From a virus: DNA of 36,416 nt. A program made the translations under genes and the position numbers. Where the stretch lies: the IMG/VR virus record IMGVR_UViG_3300035670_000698, positions 1 through 36,416 of that record; one strand, 5' to 3'. The number at the start of each line of letters is the position of its first letter. Positions within the stretch are counted from its first letter, which is position 1. The notes beneath the pieces are model-generated. The model saw only the letters and a list, made by a program, of their open reading frames with translations. It searched no databases and was not told the DNA's origin. This document shows positions 10,161 through 18,309 of the stretch, piece by piece.

Positions 10161-10358
10161 ATGAAACTAATGACTGTCTCCGAAGCGGCGGGCTTCCTAG
10201 AAGTCTCCAAGCCAACCATATATCGCTGGATTAATGATGAACGCATCCCATACATCCGGCACGGGCGTTACATCAGGTTCGTGCAGTCTGACCTCGAACA
10301 GTGGATTGAGGCACGACGGGTAAAGGCGGCGTTCGACGCTGATGGCAACCCAATCTAA
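10161..10358 (+). CDS. Excisionase/MerR-type HTH protein
   Basis: This is a 65-residue protein from ATG 10161; an upstream in-frame ATG at 10143 lies inside the operator-like repeat and has no ribosome site. The sequence MKLMTVSEAAGFLEVSKPTI, then YRWINDERIPYIRHGRYIRF is the winged-helix excisionase (HTH_17) domain: helix-turn-helix residues 5-22, wing at about 30-40. Such proteins act as recombination directionality factors or as small transcription regulators. It is divergent from int across the repeat-rich region, which fits control of integration versus excision. It is also the first gene ahead of the packaging genes and overlaps the next start by 17 bases. Confidence 0.8.
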   Translation: MKLMTVSEAAGFLEVSKPTIYRWINDERIPYIRHGRYIRFVQSDLEQWIEARRVKAAFDADGNPI

Positions 10359-10866
10359 CGGTAAATCCAACCTACCCAAGATTACCGACCCTGCTGAGCA
10401 ACAGAAGCGGGTCGATGCGATGGTTGCTGCCAAGAAGCGGAATGTCGCCAACGCCAAAGAGTTCGAACGCCTGGTTGAAGAAGATTCGGTCGGAGCGTTG
10501 GAGTTCCTTGCCGGTGAGTTGGCAATCCTTGTCTACAAAGAAACCAAGCGGCAGCAGCGCAAGACGGACGGTATCGACAAGACCTACCTCGATGCCCTCG
10601 GGCGTCTACAAGCCACCATCAAGGACATCAATAGCTACCTCGCCCTACGAAGCCAGGAGGAAGCCGCTGCCGACCTATTCGCTGCGGTAGACAAACGACT
10701 TGAAAACTCTGACATCTACACCCTCATCCCCGTTGACACAGGAGAGAAAAAGACCGTTCATCGACAGCGGAAGCTCATTGCCGGAAGAACTTCTCTGGAC
10801 ACCCAAAAGGGTGAGGGAAGTATTCCTGACGAACTGCCCGCCGAGGCTCCTGAGCCTTCTGCTTGA
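10342..10866 (+). CDS. Terminase small subunit (by position)
   Basis: This is a 174-residue, highly charged, mostly helical protein. A central segment has helices KRVDAMVAAKKRNVANAKEF, VGALEFLAGELAILVYKETK and YLDALGRLQATIKDINSYLA, with a disordered C-terminus (GSIPDELPAEAPEPSA). I do not see a sharp family motif; the assignment rests on its place directly before the large subunit and on helical, oligomer-forming character. The small subunit recognises the packaging site and hands DNA to the motor. The start overlaps the HTH gene by 17 bases, and the 3' end overlaps the large subunit gene. Confidence 0.65.
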   Translation: MATQSNGKSNLPKITDPAEQQKRVDAMVAAKKRNVANAKEFERLVEEDSVGALEFLAGELAILVYKETKRQQRKTDGIDKTYLDALGRLQATIKDINSYLALRSQEEAAADLFAAVDKRLENSDIYTLIPVDTGEKKTVHRQRKLIAGRTSLDTQKGEGSIPDELPAEAPEPSA

Positions 10867-12190
10867 CCCGGTTTACTTCTACAGCCTGTTCTGTACGTGG
10901 CAACACGAACCCATCCGGTTCGACGGATGGCAGATGGACTTTCTCCGTTCGCGGGCAAGGTTTCGCTGCCTAGAGAAGTCGGTCCAGATTGGGTTCTCTT
11001 GGGTGACCGCAGCCGAGGCCCTACATGACGCCTTCATGTATGAGAACCGTGAATCAGCCTTCGTTTCCCTGAACGAGCGTGATGCCCAGCAGAAGATTGA
11101 CTTCGCCTATCAGTTGTACCTGGGTATCCCTCCGCAGTTCCGTCAGTTCGTCCCGGTCATCAACCAGTCGAAGGAAGAACTGATTATCGGGCACGACGTG
11201 AACAAGTCGAAGCTTCAGTCTCGCCCAGCCTCCAACGCCCTTCGTGGTGTGTCAGCCAACATCTATCTAGACGAGACCGACCTGTATAAGCCCGGACAGG
11301 ACAAAGAGGTGTACACGGCTGCTATCGGTCGTGTGACCCGTAAGGGCCAGAGACTCACCTTGGGCTCATCGGTGTTCGGAGAGGCCACCTTGCTTTCCTC
11401 GCTGATGGCCGATGACAACAACGATTTCGTCAAGGCGCGGCTGCCATGGTGGGTGACCGATAACCAAGACATCCTTGAGTCTATCGACATCCAGCGCCGC
11501 AATATGGATGAATTGTCGTTCCAGCAAGAATATGAATGTCACCGTGGAGATGTAGCCGGTGCAACGTTCAGCCAAGAGTTAATACGCAAGTCATGGAACG
11601 ACAACGATTCGATATCAGCAGGTCTCCTTAATTCCGCTGATACGCTTGTCTTAGGGTACGACGTTGGTGGGGGCGTCAACCCAGCGGCGATGACGATTCT
11701 TCGTCAAAGCGGTACACGCTGGGAAATGACAACCCTAGAGTCATTTATGGGTGACACCCTAGCTGCACAGGAAGACATGCTGAATACGATTCTAGACGAG
11801 CATCCGAATGCGGTTTGCGCTCTGGACGCGACAGGGCTTGGGCGTGGTATCGCCCAGAACTTGGAGAAGCGTTGGGGGAAGCGCCGGTTCAAAGCCGTCT
11901 ACTTCAATCCGAGAAATAAGAACGAGATGGTGAGTAACCTGAAGCGGAATCTTGAAGATGGCTTAGTCACGATTATCAGGGACTCGCAACTGACACGGGA
12001 ACTGAACAGGACACAACTGACACCGACTGGCGTTGTGGAACAGAAGGGCAATTCACGCCGAACGCACTTCGACTTGTTCTGGGCACTGGCGCTGGCTAAC
12101 TCGCTAACGATGCAAGTCAGTGGAGCCTACTGGAACCTTCAGAAGCGGTATGTGGACCTGTACCCCGAAGATGAAGATGAGGTGCGTTGA
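10811..12190 (+). CDS. terL: Terminase large subunit (ATPase and nuclease)
   Basis: It pumps DNA into the prohead and cuts the concatemer. The ATPase half shows the Q motif FDGWQ, a degenerate Walker A in CLEKSVQIGFSW (about residues 54-64) and Walker B NIYLDETD (about 150-157). The RNase-H-like nuclease half shows acidic residues in LGYDVGGG, CALDATGLG and HFDLFWALA. The GTG at 10811 is chosen because it limits overlap with the small subunit to 56 bases and retains all motifs. The frame is open from ATG 10700, and TTG 10778 is a third option; the extra N-terminal residues look like an out-of-frame shadow. The gene is 459 codons from this start, normal for the family. Its stop overlaps the portal ATG. 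Confidence 0.92.
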   Translation: MREVFLTNCPPRLLSLLLDPVYFYSLFCTWQHEPIRFDGWQMDFLRSRARFRCLEKSVQIGFSWVTAAEALHDAFMYENRESAFVSLNERDAQQKIDFAYQLYLGIPPQFRQFVPVINQSKEELIIGHDVNKSKLQSRPASNALRGVSANIYLDETDLYKPGQDKEVYTAAIGRVTRKGQRLTLGSSVFGEATLLSSLMADDNNDFVKARLPWWVTDNQDILESIDIQRRNMDELSFQQEYECHRGDVAGATFSQELIRKSWNDNDSISAGLLNSADTLVLGYDVGGGVNPAAMTILRQSGTRWEMTTLESFMGDTLAAQEDMLNTILDEHPNAVCALDATGLGRGIAQNLEKRWGKRRFKAVYFNPRNKNEMVSNLKRNLEDGLVTIIRDSQLTRELNRTQLTPTGVVEQKGNSRRTHFDLFWALALANSLTMQVSGAYWNLQKRYVDLYPEDEDEVR

Positions 12191-14163
12191 TGGCGTTGTT
12201 CGAGCGCAGGGGTAAGAAGGTTGACACGACCGCTGCCCCAAGAAAGAAAGCGTGGCATGAGGTATTCACCACGTCAGGTAGCGGAGGCAATGTCAGCGTC
12301 AATCTGAAGAACCCCTCACAGACCTACGCTGATACTTCATTCGTTTATGAAATCGCTAGCAATATCGCGTCGGCTGGGGCACTCCTGCCGCTGAACATCT
12401 ACACAATCGACCCGGAAACGATGGTTCGTGAGAAGGCTTCTCAGCATCCCGCATATTCCTTGCTGCGTCGGCCCAACACCTCTACAACTCGGGGGCAGTT
12501 CATCGAATCCACGATTCTGGACCTATCGCTTCACGGCAATGCCTACTGGGTGAAGGGTCGCCTTGGCAACGAGGTGTTCGAGCTTCAGCGGGTCCGTCCT
12601 GAGTACATGGTCCCGTTGACCAACAACGGTGAATTGGTCGGCTGGCTGTGCCGGGTCAGTGGGGTAGACCAGTGGACACGCCCTACTGATGACATCGTTC
12701 ATTTCCGTCGTTCCAACCCGGTGGATGACTTCATCGGGCTTTCGCCTATCGCTGCGATGCGTATAGAAATCGGACTGGGTGTATCCGCACAGAACGCAAA
12801 CACTGATTTCATGCTGAACGGGGCCATGCTTCAGGGATTCCTGTCTGTTCCTGAAGACATCACCGATGAGCAGTTCGAGGTTCTGCAAGGGGAGTGGAAG
12901 GCGAACAAGTCAAAGAAGTTCCGTACCCCCATCCTTCCCAAGCCGACAGAGTTCGTTCCTACGAACATGAACCCTGCGGATGCTCAGTTCATCGAGACCG
13001 CCAAGGTGAGCCGGGAGCGTCTGTCTGCTGCCTATCGGTATCCGTTACCTGAGTTGAATGTGAACAGCACGCCAGACATCTTGCGCCGTGCCCTGTACCT
13101 CGATGCGGTCAAACCACTGACGACCATCATCGAAGAGGGTATCGAGGCGTTCTTGATGCCTGAGTGGGATGACGAAGCGTTCCCCCAGTTCCAGTTCCGT
13201 GAAATCGTTCTGGGTGATTTCGAGGTTGTCGCCAAGTCGGGTCAGGCTTTGTCGTACTCGGGTCAGTGGACCCTGAACGAAATCCGTCGTGACCTGTGGG
13301 ACCTGCCACCTATCGAGGGTGGGGACAACCTCATGCTGCCGAACAATATGAGCCAGGTGGACGATGACGGGAACCTCGTCACCAACCCCAACGCCAACAC
13401 CGAGAATGACACGACCGGTGGGATGGGCGGGAACCAGGGCCAGGGAATCGGCGGAACGACCGGAAGCGGGGACGGCAAGGACTACAACATCACCATCGAT
13501 ATGAAGGGCTATCCACAGGATTCCTTTCGGTTGATGGAGAAACAGTCCGAGGCCCTGAATGCCCGTATCCGTGGTGTGCTGAAGCGTGAGGCTCAGACCG
13601 TCCTTCGTGCTGCCGGTGCTAAGGGCCTGAACGTCAGCCTTCCTGACATCGAAAGATTGATTCGGGAATCTGACCAAGAGATTGCGGACCTCATCAGGGA
13701 CTTCTCTCTATCGACCGCAACCAAGTCGGCCAAGCTCGCACAGAAGCTCATCCCGGCTTCGGTGGATGAAGCGGCCATCGCTGCGCTGGTTGAAGGGCGT
13801 ATCCCGAATGCCGTGAGTTATCTGCGTCTGACCGACGTGCCCGTGGTGGACCTGTTCAAGCAGACCATCGCCGGGGGCATGGACACTCGGACCCTTCAGA
13901 ACACGCTTGAAGACCTGTATGGGGCGGCTCGCAGTCGTGCCGAAGGAGTGGCCCGCACAGAAGTTGCGTTCTCCGCACAGAAGGCATCCCTTCAGGTGTT
14001 CTCCAATGGTGGTGCCTCGCAGGTCGAATGGGTTCTAGGTACCGGTCCCTGCTCCACCGGTAGCTGCACTGAAAAGTCTGGACAGACTTTCTCCATCACT
14101 GAGGCACCAGAGCTTCCTGACCACCCGAACTGCACCTGTGCTTATGCGCCGGTAGCCCCTTGA
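12190..14163 (+). CDS. Portal protein fused to a MuF-type minor head domain
   Basis: This is a 657-residue protein from ATG 12190 (TGATG with terL). Residues 1-410 are an HK97-type portal: ASNIASAGALLPLNIYTID, LHGNAYWVKGRLGNEVFELQ, DIVHFRRSNPVDDFIGLSPI, and the late LNEIRRDLWDLPPIEGGDNL. A Gly/Asn-rich linker (about 415-435) follows. Residues 470-657 are a MuF-type (Phage_Mu_F) domain with GVARTEVAFSAQKAS, CSTGSCTEKSGQTF and the diagnostic PDHPNCTCAY end. The portal forms the 12-subunit vertex; MuF proteins are head-associated and often delivered with DNA. In most phages these are two genes; here one frame spans both without a stop. Confidence 0.88.
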   Translation: MALFERRGKKVDTTAAPRKKAWHEVFTTSGSGGNVSVNLKNPSQTYADTSFVYEIASNIASAGALLPLNIYTIDPETMVREKASQHPAYSLLRRPNTSTTRGQFIESTILDLSLHGNAYWVKGRLGNEVFELQRVRPEYMVPLTNNGELVGWLCRVSGVDQWTRPTDDIVHFRRSNPVDDFIGLSPIAAMRIEIGLGVSAQNANTDFMLNGAMLQGFLSVPEDITDEQFEVLQGEWKANKSKKFRTPILPKPTEFVPTNMNPADAQFIETAKVSRERLSAAYRYPLPELNVNSTPDILRRALYLDAVKPLTTIIEEGIEAFLMPEWDDEAFPQFQFREIVLGDFEVVAKSGQALSYSGQWTLNEIRRDLWDLPPIEGGDNLMLPNNMSQVDDDGNLVTNPNANTENDTTGGMGGNQGQGIGGTTGSGDGKDYNITIDMKGYPQDSFRLMEKQSEALNARIRGVLKREAQTVLRAAGAKGLNVSLPDIERLIRESDQEIADLIRDFSLSTATKSAKLAQKLIPASVDEAAIAALVEGRIPNAVSYLRLTDVPVVDLFKQTIAGGMDTRTLQNTLEDLYGAARSRAEGVARTEVAFSAQKASLQVFSNGGASQVEWVLGTGPCSTGSCTEKSGQTFSITEAPELPDHPNCTCAYAPVAP

Positions 14164-14185
14164 ATGACTGAAGGATGATGAATCT

Positions 14186-14863
14186 ATGAGCAATATCGAA
14201 ACCAAGTCACTGGCCTTCCAACTGAAGGCTGTCGATGAGAGCGAGGGTAAGGCAACGTTCGTTGCTGCGGCTTACTCAGTTGACCTCGGTAAAGACCGCA
14301 TCGTTCCCGGTGCGTTCGGGAAGTCGTTGGAATCCAAGCTCCCGCTGTTCTTCATCGACCATCAGCATGACGCTCGAAACAAGCTGGGGAAGGTACTGAG
14401 CGCATACGAGGCACCTGAAGGACTGGTCGTAGATGCCCAGTTCAACATGGAGAAGCAGCTTGCCCGTGAAACGTTCTCCGATTTGGCCTTCGACCCAGAT
14501 AACGCACAGTTCTCCATTGGGTACCGCGTCCCGAAGGGTGGGGCTGCGTTCACCAAGGACGGCATCCGTGAGTTGAAAGAAATCGACCTCATTGAAGTGT
14601 CGGTCGTGGCTATCGCCATGAACCCCGACACCCGACTGGTAGGTGTGAAGACTCTTCTAGAGAACGCGGATGCCGATGTTATCCAGGCCATCCATGACCT
14701 GACCGGCAATCTCCTGGCTGAGAAGGAACCTGTCGTAGAGGATGTTGTCGAGGTTGAAGCTGAGGCCGAGGAAGAAGTAACTGAGGAACGGCTTGCAGAG
14801 CTTGTGGCCCTTCGCCAGCAACTCGATGAGCAGATTGCTGCACTTGAAGAACTTCTTCCATAA
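14186..14863 (+). CDS. HK97-family prohead maturation protease
   Basis: This is a 225-residue protein. Residues 1-160 match the S78/U35 serine protease fold: ATFVAAAYSVDLGKDRIVPG, the catalytic His in FFIDHQHD (about 54), and the catalytic Ser in FSIGYRV (about 111) followed by EIDLIEVSVVAIAMNPD. The last 50 residues are acidic and coiled-coil-like (EEEVTEERLAELVALRQQLD), perhaps scaffold-related. It cleaves the capsid scaffold segment during maturation. AAGGA lies about 10 bases before the ATG. It stands directly between portal and capsid genes, as expected. Confidence 0.9.
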   Translation: MSNIETKSLAFQLKAVDESEGKATFVAAAYSVDLGKDRIVPGAFGKSLESKLPLFFIDHQHDARNKLGKVLSAYEAPEGLVVDAQFNMEKQLARETFSDLAFDPDNAQFSIGYRVPKGGAAFTKDGIRELKEIDLIEVSVVAIAMNPDTRLVGVKTLLENADADVIQAIHDLTGNLLAEKEPVVEDVVEVEAEAEEEVTEERLAELVALRQQLDEQIAALEELLP

Positions 14864-14875
14864 AGACCGCTCACC

Positions 14876-15214
14876 ATGGCTAAGACGTACAAGCCCGCCA
14901 AGGCTGGCTGGGACATCTACACGTTATCCCGGCTTCTACAGAACTACGCCGTGTGGTGGGAACTGTACGTGAAGTACGGGGTCGAGGAAATCCAGATACG
15001 TAACCAGCGTGTCAACATCCATGATGTGATGCCAGCCATCAGGCGTCTGACTCCCACCCAACAGCGCATCCTGCTTGCCACCGGACTCCTCGATATGTCT
15101 GGGTATGATGCCGCCCCCATCCTCGGATATATGGGGTCCAATTCCGTATCTACGCACAAATCCTTCTGTCTTCGGAAACTCTTGAAAGAACTTTCTGACG
15201 AAGCCTCGGATTAA
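14876..15214 (+). CDS. HTH protein resembling sigma-factor region 4, inside the head operon
   Basis: This is a 112-residue protein. The C-terminal 55 residues have the outline of sigma region 4 or LuxR-type HTH: RRLTPTQQRILLATGLLD, then a helix-turn-helix YDAAPILGYMGSNSVSTHKS and FCLRKLLKEL. The N-terminal half is aromatic and helical (GWDIYTLSRLLQNYAVWWEL). The location between protease and major capsid is unusual for a regulator; a late-gene activator or a structural protein with an HTH-like fold are both possible. The ATG has no clear Shine-Dalgarno sequence, and the gene is followed by 151 untranslated bases. Confidence 0.6.
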   Translation: MAKTYKPAKAGWDIYTLSRLLQNYAVWWELYVKYGVEEIQIRNQRVNIHDVMPAIRRLTPTQQRILLATGLLDMSGYDAAPILGYMGSNSVSTHKSFCLRKLLKELSDEASD

Positions 15215-15365
15215 CTCCTTGGATGAGGGTTCTATTCTGAAGATAGCTTCATGGAGGTAGTTGCGTTATCGGTTGCGGCATGCAAAGCCCCGACCGCTCT
15301 GGCCCGACTTACAACGGAAGCAATTGTTCGTTGTATCTGTCTATCTCTACAGAGAGGTAATATCA
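15215..15365 (+). promoter_or_regulatory. 151-base leader of the capsid gene
   Basis: There is no convincing gene here. It contains a small hairpin TGAAG-ATAG-CTTCA (about 15239-15252) and a pyrimidine-rich stretch near 15320-15350 before GAGAGG, the capsid ribosome site. A separate capsid promoter may lie here, since the capsid needs far more product than its neighbours, but I could not fix its hexamers. Confidence 0.4.
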
Positions 15366-16541
15366 ATGTCCGACAAAATGGTTGAGAGCTACAAGGCTCT
15401 CCTAGAGGCCCGCGCAAAGATTGATGCCGGTAACCTCAGCGCAGAGGACCAGGCTTTCGTAGACCGTGCGCTGGCTGACAGCGCCGAGAAGCTTGACTCC
15501 ATCCAGCGTGAGGCGAAGGCCGCGCAGGTTGCGGAGAACATCGCTGCTTTCGAAGCTAGCGTGAACGTTCCCCAGACCAAGGGCTTCAACATGGAGGAAG
15601 GCGACGTTCTCGCCACTCCTGAGTACAAGGATGATTTCTACCGCTTCCTGAAGACCGGCGAGCGTTCTGACCTCATCACCAAGGCTGCTACTTGGTACGA
15701 GGGTTCTGACTCCGCTGGTGGTGCGATGGTGCCGAAGGACTTCGTTGCGGAAATCGCCTCGGTCCTGTTCGACGCTGCTCCGGCACTGGGTCTTGCTCGC
15801 GTCATCGACGTGAACACGAACAGCGTAGACATCCCGCAGATTACGGCCCACGGCGCTTCTGCCGCAGTCGTAGGCGAGGGTGTAGCCGTTCCTGACAGCA
15901 ACCCAACGTCGGCGCGTAAGACCGTAACCGTGTTCAAGACTGGTGCTTCTATGAAGGCCACCGCTGAGCTTGTGTCTGACGCCCCGTTCCTGATGGAACA
16001 GGTCATCGCGCAGGAGCTTGGTGGACAGGTTGGTGCGCTGCTTAACACCGACCTCACCATCGGAACCGGAACCGGTGAGCCCCAGGGTTACGTCGCTGGT
16101 GCGACAACTCTGTTCACCGTATCGGCCACGAACACCTTCACGGCAGATGAGCTTTATTCCGTGAAGAACGCTCTGCTGTCCCCGTACTGGCGTAACTCCG
16201 CCTGGACGATGAACCAGACGACCTACAAGTTCATCGCTACCCTGAAGGACTCGAACAGCCGTTACCTGCTGGGCGACCTTGCTACCGGTGGCGGGATGAA
16301 CCTGATTGGTCATCCGCTGGTTCTGAACCCGGATGTGGCGAACTACACCACAACGGCGTACAAGTTCATCTCGTTCGGTGACCACAAGAAGGGCCACTGG
16401 GTGCTTCGTCGCCCGACCCTTTCGGTCCAGCGTTCGGATGACCGGTACTTCGACACAGATGAAATCGCGTTCAAGCTGACCGTGCGCTACGGCGCTGGCG
16501 TGGTTGACGCGAAGGCCATCGCAATCGGTAAGACCGCCTAA
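15366..16541 (+). CDS. Major capsid protein, HK97 fold
   Basis: This is a 391-residue protein from ATG 15366; the frame is open 105 bases further up but without a ribosome site. Residues 1-100 are a helical scaffold-like delta domain (MVESYKALLEARAKIDAGNL), which the protease probably removes. The mature part begins near GFNMEEGDV/TKAATWYEGSDSAGG and shows the family landmarks GGAMVPKDFVAEI, DIPQITAHGASA, VFKTGASMKATAELVSDAPF, LNTDLTIGTGTGEPQGYV and KGHWVLRRPTLSVQRSDDRY. It forms the icosahedral shell. A strong UUCG hairpin follows the stop. Confidence 0.95.
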   Translation: MSDKMVESYKALLEARAKIDAGNLSAEDQAFVDRALADSAEKLDSIQREAKAAQVAENIAAFEASVNVPQTKGFNMEEGDVLATPEYKDDFYRFLKTGERSDLITKAATWYEGSDSAGGAMVPKDFVAEIASVLFDAAPALGLARVIDVNTNSVDIPQITAHGASAAVVGEGVAVPDSNPTSARKTVTVFKTGASMKATAELVSDAPFLMEQVIAQELGGQVGALLNTDLTIGTGTGEPQGYVAGATTLFTVSATNTFTADELYSVKNALLSPYWRNSAWTMNQTTYKFIATLKDSNSRYLLGDLATGGGMNLIGHPLVLNPDVANYTTTAYKFISFGDHKKGHWVLRRPTLSVQRSDDRYFDTDEIAFKLTVRYGAGVVDAKAIAIGKTA

Positions 16542-16557
16542 CAAGGCTGAATAGGTT

Positions 16558-16581
16558 GGGGTAGGGCTTCGGCCCTGCCCC
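16558..16581 (+). terminator. UUCG hairpin after the capsid gene
   Basis: GGGGTAGGGC, TTCG, GCCCTGCCCC: a 10-bp stem with a tetraloop, followed by TTCCTG. The short weak tail suggests partial termination or 3'-end protection, which would raise capsid mRNA over the downstream connector genes. Confidence 0.75.
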
Positions 16582-16603
16582 TTCCTGCCAATGAGGGAGT
16601 TCG

Positions 16604-17194
16604 ATGGCATATCTAACTGCTGCCAATCTGACGGAGGGAACTGCCCTGTTTCCAGATGTGGCATTCAAGCCATCTGAGGCAACTTCAACCCGTCTGACAA
16701 CCGAAATCGCATCTCAGTCCGCTGCGTTCGACCGTCTGACAAAGAGCAGGTTCGAGACCACTTCTGCTGCGAGTGCGGAGTATTACGGTTCAGGCACATC
16801 ACTGCTTCGTACCTACGACCATCCCAACCTTCAGTCCGTTACGTCCGTTGCTTGGACCGCTGTGGGTGGAGACACCGGAACGGTTGATTCGACCTCGTAT
16901 CGGGTCCGCAAGTTCGGCCTAGAGATGGTCGGGTCGGAGTGGCATGAAGACCTGAAGTACACGCTTACTACGGTGTCCTACGGCCTCACCTCATGCCCTG
17001 CTGATGTACAGCGAGCGGTGGCCCTGATGGTGCTGTTCGCAATCAAGGGAACCAACATCGGTCATCACCGTGCCGTCCGTTGGCAAATCGGAGATGTCGT
17101 GTATGAGGCCCCTGAGAATTCTGAAACAGGGATTCCTGAGGTGGACCGCATCGTAGACCGGTACTGCGCCAAGACGCCTGTGAGGTTTGCCTAA
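16604..17194 (+). CDS. Head-tail connector / adaptor protein
   Basis: This is a 196-residue protein with the helical bundle start typical of gp6/gp15-type adaptors (ATSTRLTTEIASQSAAFDRL), a middle beta section (SLLRTYDHPNLQSVTSVAW), and a late helix VQRAVALMVLFAIKGTNIGH followed by IPEVDRIVDRYCAKTP. Adaptors bind the portal ring and seal it for the tail. The identification rests on position after the capsid gene and on this secondary-structure pattern rather than on a sharp motif. GAGGGAG lies upstream of ATG. The 3' end overlaps the next gene by eight bases. Confidence 0.7.
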   Translation: MAYLTAANLTEGTALFPDVAFKPSEATSTRLTTEIASQSAAFDRLTKSRFETTSAASAEYYGSGTSLLRTYDHPNLQSVTSVAWTAVGGDTGTVDSTSYRVRKFGLEMVGSEWHEDLKYTLTTVSYGLTSCPADVQRAVALMVLFAIKGTNIGHHRAVRWQIGDVVYEAPENSETGIPEVDRIVDRYCAKTPVRFA

Positions 17195-17579
17195 CGTGTA
17201 CTGGAACCCCGGCAGTGTGTATGGGCCTCTGACGCAGGCATTCAAGACAGCCCTTACCCAGACAGCGGCACAAGCCGTCAAGACTGCTCCGGTATCCACG
17301 GGGCAGCTTCGGCGTTCCATCAGGCCGCTTCAGACCGGGGTGTTCAGCGCACAGATAATCGCAGCAGCCCCCCATGCGGAAGCGGTCGAATACGGCACCA
17401 AGCCGCACACCATCAGACCCATCCGTAAGAAGGTGCTGGTCAATAGCAAGAAGGGCTTCGGTCCAGTCAGGGGAGAGGTACAGCACCCCGGAACCAGCGG
17501 GCAGCCCTTCATGCACCTGGCAGCAGCGTCTTTCCGCAACTACTTCATCTCTAACGCTAAGACAAGGTTCAGGCTATGA
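17187..17579 (+). CDS. HK97-gp10-like head-tail joining protein
   Basis: This is a 130-residue protein. The segment QAVKTAPVSTGQLRRSIRPL followed by AAAPHAEAVEYGTKPHTIRP and QPFMHLAAASFRNYF is the recognisable HK97_gp10-like family pattern (TGxLRxSI, HAxxVExGT, PFMxxA). These small proteins sit at the neck or act in tail completion. The TTG start at 17187 overlaps the upstream stop; GTG at 17196 is an equally possible start and removes three residues. It ends overlapping the next gene by four bases. Confidence 0.8.
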   Translation: MPNVYWNPGSVYGPLTQAFKTALTQTAAQAVKTAPVSTGQLRRSIRPLQTGVFSAQIIAAAPHAEAVEYGTKPHTIRPIRKKVLVNSKKGFGPVRGEVQHPGTSGQPFMHLAAASFRNYFISNAKTRFRL

Positions 17580-18079
17580 CTGTCGCCATCGATTTGGTTG
17601 ACCATTGGGCCGAAGAGTTGACCTCGGTACTTCCGGCTCTGCATGACGTTCAAGTGCATAAATATGCACCGCTATCAATCGAGGCGCTGATGGCGGATGG
17701 ACGCAAACACCTGGCTATCTGGCCTGTGTCCAACGTCCCATCAGAGCAGCCCACACCTTTTGCCCAAGGGTTCACTGCCACGACCGGCTCCTTGAACATC
17801 CAGTACGACTTCATCGTTCTGTATTGGGAGCCATCGGCAGAAGGTGAATTCCTGAAGACCGAAGAGAGCGCAGCCAAGGACTTCCTTGCGTTAGGTGAGG
17901 ATATCCGAGACAGATTCTTGGTCGAAAGCAACAGAACGCTGACCACAGATAGCGGATTGGTGTGGCGTACTGACTGGACCGCAACCCAGTACGACATCGG
18001 GGGTCAACAGGCTCCTGCGATGGTGCGTTCACTGGTGATTGGGTTTAGCGCACAGGTGGCTTTCGATAGGACTCCTTGA
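17576..18079 (+). CDS. Tail terminator / completion protein (by position)
   Basis: This is a 167-residue protein with an alpha/beta layout: an N-terminal helix (DLVDHWAEELTSVLPALHDV), strands SLNIQYDFIVLYWEP and MVRSLVIGFSAQVAF, and a helix ESAAKDFLALGEDIRDRFLV between. That order and length fit the tail terminator family (gpU-like), which caps the tail tube and joins it to the neck. There is no diagnostic motif; gene order (gp10-like, terminator, tube) supports it. Its start overlaps the previous stop by ATGA. Confidence 0.65.
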   Translation: MTVAIDLVDHWAEELTSVLPALHDVQVHKYAPLSIEALMADGRKHLAIWPVSNVPSEQPTPFAQGFTATTGSLNIQYDFIVLYWEPSAEGEFLKTEESAAKDFLALGEDIRDRFLVESNRTLTTDSGLVWRTDWTATQYDIGGQQAPAMVRSLVIGFSAQVAFDRTP

Positions 18080-18105
18080 ATGCCTGGGATACGATTGGAC
18101 ATAGG

Positions 18106-18309
18106 ATGAGCAAGAAAATCAGGTTTATCGCTGACCCGGACACGAGGATTGGGACGGGTCTAAACGGCAAGAATATCGTTGTCGAGTTCGAAGATGGGGT
18201 CTTCGAAACCGATGATATCGCTCTTGCCGACCTTCTGATGACTATTGGCGTTGAAGTCGAGGATGAGCCTCGCAAGCCTAAACCCGTAAAGACGGAGGAA
18301 CCTAACTAA
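18106..18309 (+). CDS. Small protein before the tail tube gene (67 aa)
   Basis: The ATG at 18106 (MSKKIRFIADPDTRIGTGLN) is preferred; a TTG at 18076 would overlap the previous gene. The protein has a strand-rich core (NIVVEFEDGVFETDDIALAD) and a Lys/Pro/Glu tail (EPRKPKPVKTEEPN). It is compact and acidic. Its stop overlaps the tail tube ATG. It is not recognised, but small proteins with a similar shape sit at this site in other siphophages and may help tube assembly. Confidence 0.6.
   Translation: MSKKIRFIADPDTRIGTGLNGKNIVVEFEDGVFETDDIALADLLMTIGVEVEDEPRKPKPVKTEEPN

Noticed and set aside
10700-10810. N-terminal extension of the large terminase
   Set aside because: It would overlap the small subunit by 167 bases and its residues look like a shifted reading of that gene; the motifs all lie downstream.
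13045-13677. 210-residue minus-strand frame
   Set aside because: Antisense shadow of the portal gene.
15402-16664. 420-residue minus-strand frame
   Set aside because: Antisense of the major capsid gene; long only because codon bias of the capsid suppresses stops on the opposite strand.
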